In this document: piece by piece, positions 62,163 through 64,000 of the stretch
Layout: each line of letters starts with the position of its first letter
How positions within the stretch are numbered: position 1 is the stretch's first letter
Assembly: GCA_040391135.1 (NCBI GenBank)
Contig: JBEBYL010000012.1
Coordinates: 16,589-80,588 of the forward strand
Reading direction: 5' to 3'
Length of the DNA: 64,000 nt
DNA from: G025836975 sp040391135
Lineage (GTDB): Bacteria; Pseudomonadota; Gammaproteobacteria; Burkholderiales; Burkholderiaceae_B
Translations under genes and position numbers: made by a program
Notes under the pieces: generated by a model
What the model was told of the DNA's origin: nothing
The model's database searches: none
Seen by the model: the letters and a program-made list of their open reading frames with translations, nothing else

Positions 62163-63953
62163 TCAAGTCGGTTCCTCGTCCCCGCCGGCTTGCTGCAGCA
62201 TCCACATTTGCGCATACCGTCCGCCCTGCAACAGCAGATCGCGGTGCGAGCCGCGCTCCAGCACACGGCCATGATCCAGCACGATGATTTCATCCGCATC
62301 CACGATGGTCGATAGCCGGTGGGCGATGATAAGCGTGGTCCTGTTTTTGGCGATCTGGCTCAGTTCTTCCTGGATCGCCCTTTCGGTCCGCGTGTCCAGG
62401 GCGCTGGTCGCTTCGTCCAGGATCAGGATGGGCGGATTCTTCAGCAAGGTCCTGGCTATGGCCACTCGCTGCTTCTCGCCGCCCGACAGTTTCAGGCCGC
62501 GCTCGCCCACCTGCGTCTGATAGCCATCGGGCAGGGCCGTCACAAAATCATGGATGCTTGCGGCCTTGGCGGCCTGCACGATTTCATCATGGCTGGCCGT
62601 TGGATTGCCATAGGCAATGTTGTACAGGATGCTGTCGTTGAACAGCACAGTGTCCTGAGGCACGATGCCTATGTGTTGGCGCAGGCTGGCCTGCGTCAGG
62701 TCGCGAATGTCGACGCCATTGACGCGGATCGCGCCGGCATCAATGTCGTAGAAGCGGAACATCAGGCGCGACAGCGTCGATTTCCCCGCCCCCGACGATC
62801 CCACCACGGCCAGCGTCCGCCCCGCCGGTATCCTGAAACTGACATCGAACAGTATCTGGCGATTGGCCTCGTAGCCGAAGTCCACCTTGTCGAACTCAAT
62901 GCTTGCCTGGGTCGCTTTCAGGTTGCGCGCATCGGGCCCGTCCGCCACTTCCTGACCCTGCTCCATCAGGCTGAACATGCGCTCCATGTCGGCCAGCGCA
63001 TGCTTGATTTCCCGGTACACGAAGCCCAGGAAATTCAATGGCGCATACAGTTGCGTCAGATAGGCCGACACCAGCACCACATCGCCCACCGACATGGTCT
63101 GGCTGACCACGCCCTGGGCCGACAGCCAAAGCAGCAAGGTGATGCCGACGGTAATGATGAAGCCCTGCCCCATATTCAGGAAGTTCAGGGACACCTGGTT
63201 CTTGACCGCGGAATCCACCCACTTGCCCAGGTTGCGGTCGTAGCGATCGATTTCGTAGCCTTCGTTGCCGAAGTACTTGACGGTCTCGTAATTGAGCAAG
63301 GCATCGATGGCCTTGCTGTTGGCTTTGCTGTCCAGTTCGTTCATGCTGCGCCGATACACCATGCGCTTTTCGGTCACCAGCAAGGTGAAGGCGACATAGG
63401 CCAGGATGGTGCCTATCGTCACGATGGCAAACATGAAATCGTAGCGCCACAGCAATATGGCCGCCACCATGCCGATCTCCAGCAAGGTCGGCAAAATATT
63501 GAACACCATGAAGTTCAGCAAGAAGCCTATGCCCTTGGTGCCGCGCTCGATATCGCGGCTCAGGCCGCCTGTCTGGCGCTGCATGTGAAAGCGCAGGGAC
63601 AGGGCAAACAGGTGCTTGAAAAGCTGAGTGGCAATGCGCCGTATGGAGCCTTGCGTCACGCGCGCGAACAAGGCGTCGCGCAGCTCGCCGAACACACTGC
63701 TGGCCAAGCGGGCAAAACCGTAGCCCAGCAAGGCGGCCACCGGCAAGACCATCAGCGTGGCCGACACACTGAGCTTGTCCACCACCTCTTTCAAGTACAA
63801 GGGCAGGATCACGCTGGCCACCTTGGCCGCCACCAGGCAGGCCAGGGCTGCAATGACGCGCCACTTGAACTGCCAGACGAAAGGCAAAAGCGACTTGATG
63901 GTCTGAATATCGTTGCGGCGGCTAGGGGCCGGGCCCCTGTGGGTGAATCTCAT
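62163..63953 (-). CDS. Atm1-like ABC exporter
   Basis: 596 residues, fused membrane and ATPase domains. Membrane domain residues 20-310 carry the Atm1/HMT1-type segment IDALLNYETVKYFGNEGYE and LSRDIERGTKGIGFLLN. ATPase: Walker A GSSGAGKST (385-393), VPQDTVLFND, signature LSGGE (489-493), Walker B ILILDEATSALD, AHRLSTIVDADEI. Atm1 relatives export glutathione-coupled metals or an Fe-S/sulfur species. It stands directly upstream of the suf operator. The ABC portion of the fusion protein at 14216-16963 is its paralogue. Confidence 0.9.
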   Translation of the reverse strand: MRFTHRGPAPSRRNDIQTIKSLLPFVWQFKWRVIAALACLVAAKVASVILPLYLKEVVDKLSVSATLMVLPVAALLGYGFARLASSVFGELRDALFARVTQGSIRRIATQLFKHLFALSLRFHMQRQTGGLSRDIERGTKGIGFLLNFMVFNILPTLLEIGMVAAILLWRYDFMFAIVTIGTILAYVAFTLLVTEKRMVYRRSMNELDSKANSKAIDALLNYETVKYFGNEGYEIDRYDRNLGKWVDSAVKNQVSLNFLNMGQGFIITVGITLLLWLSAQGVVSQTMSVGDVVLVSAYLTQLYAPLNFLGFVYREIKHALADMERMFSLMEQGQEVADGPDARNLKATQASIEFDKVDFGYEANRQILFDVSFRIPAGRTLAVVGSSGAGKSTLSRLMFRFYDIDAGAIRVNGVDIRDLTQASLRQHIGIVPQDTVLFNDSILYNIAYGNPTASHDEIVQAAKAASIHDFVTALPDGYQTQVGERGLKLSGGEKQRVAIARTLLKNPPILILDEATSALDTRTERAIQEELSQIAKNRTTLIIAHRLSTIVDADEIIVLDHGRVLERGSHRDLLLQGGRYAQMWMLQQAGGDEEPT

Positions 63954-64000
63954 GAAGATGCGATCGAAGTGGCGGCGTCCGACATTGTACGTTGCGCTAG

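Overview
The window is GC-rich, densely packed chromosomal DNA from a betaproteobacterium, most likely Alcaligenaceae (Bordetella/Achromobacter/Pusillimonas group). The case rests on two Bug-type (TctC-like) solute-binding proteins, a NadQ-type Nudix repressor next to nadC, a sufR-sufBCDS-sufU-sufT operon, an imuA-imuB-dnaE2 cassette and many LysR regulators. I saw no transposase, integrase, phage gene, CRISPR array or rRNA. One tRNA, tRNA-Pro(GGG), is present.

Layout. 0-2.5 kb: start of nadC, a NadQ-like repressor and an AI-2E-family permease, with two related palindromes in front of nadC. 2.6-5 kb: thioesterase, DUF808 membrane protein and an exported nucleosidase-like protein. 5-12.2 kb: a complete RND efflux system (adaptor, pump, outer-membrane lipoprotein) with a divergent LysR gene. 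12.3-14.2 kb: UDP-glucose dehydrogenase and a DUF421 protein. 14.2-21.2 kb: a minus-strand stress-flavoured series: an Atm1-like ABC exporter fused to a kinase-like ATPase and a receiver domain, topoisomerase IB, hemerythrin, BrkB, an unknown protein, DUF4142 and a cupin. 21.3-25.9 kb: MFS transporter and a LysR / D-malate-tartrate dehydrogenase / Bug protein cluster. 26-29.1 kb: PBP7-like peptidase, NRDE protein, a small exported protein and a YpfH-like esterase. 29.2-34.6 kb: SOS mutagenesis cassette behind a consensus LexA box. 34.6-39.1 kb: YqeY, a lipoprotein, an old yellow enzyme, KtrAB-like potassium uptake and tRNA-Pro. 39.2-44.7 kb: CoA-transferase, HMG-CoA-lyase-like enzyme and Bug protein with two related LysR regulators. 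45-55.7 kb: a biofilm-matrix island, pgaABCD followed by csgEFG, a curlin gene, a csgH-like gene and a CsgD-like regulator. 55.7-64 kb: suf Fe-S assembly operon with its Rrf2 regulator and an Atm1-like ABC exporter upstream.

The most striking observations are: (1) the ABC exporter-HATPase-receiver fusion, whose ABC part is a paralogue of the plain exporter beside the suf operon; (2) a conserved block of about 80-90 bp present upstream of both pgaA and csgE, suggesting that the exopolysaccharide and amyloid operons share one control region; (3) palindromic operators that match the logic of their neighbours (NadQ-nadC, LexA-imuA, SufR-suf, and TTTAC dyads before csgD).
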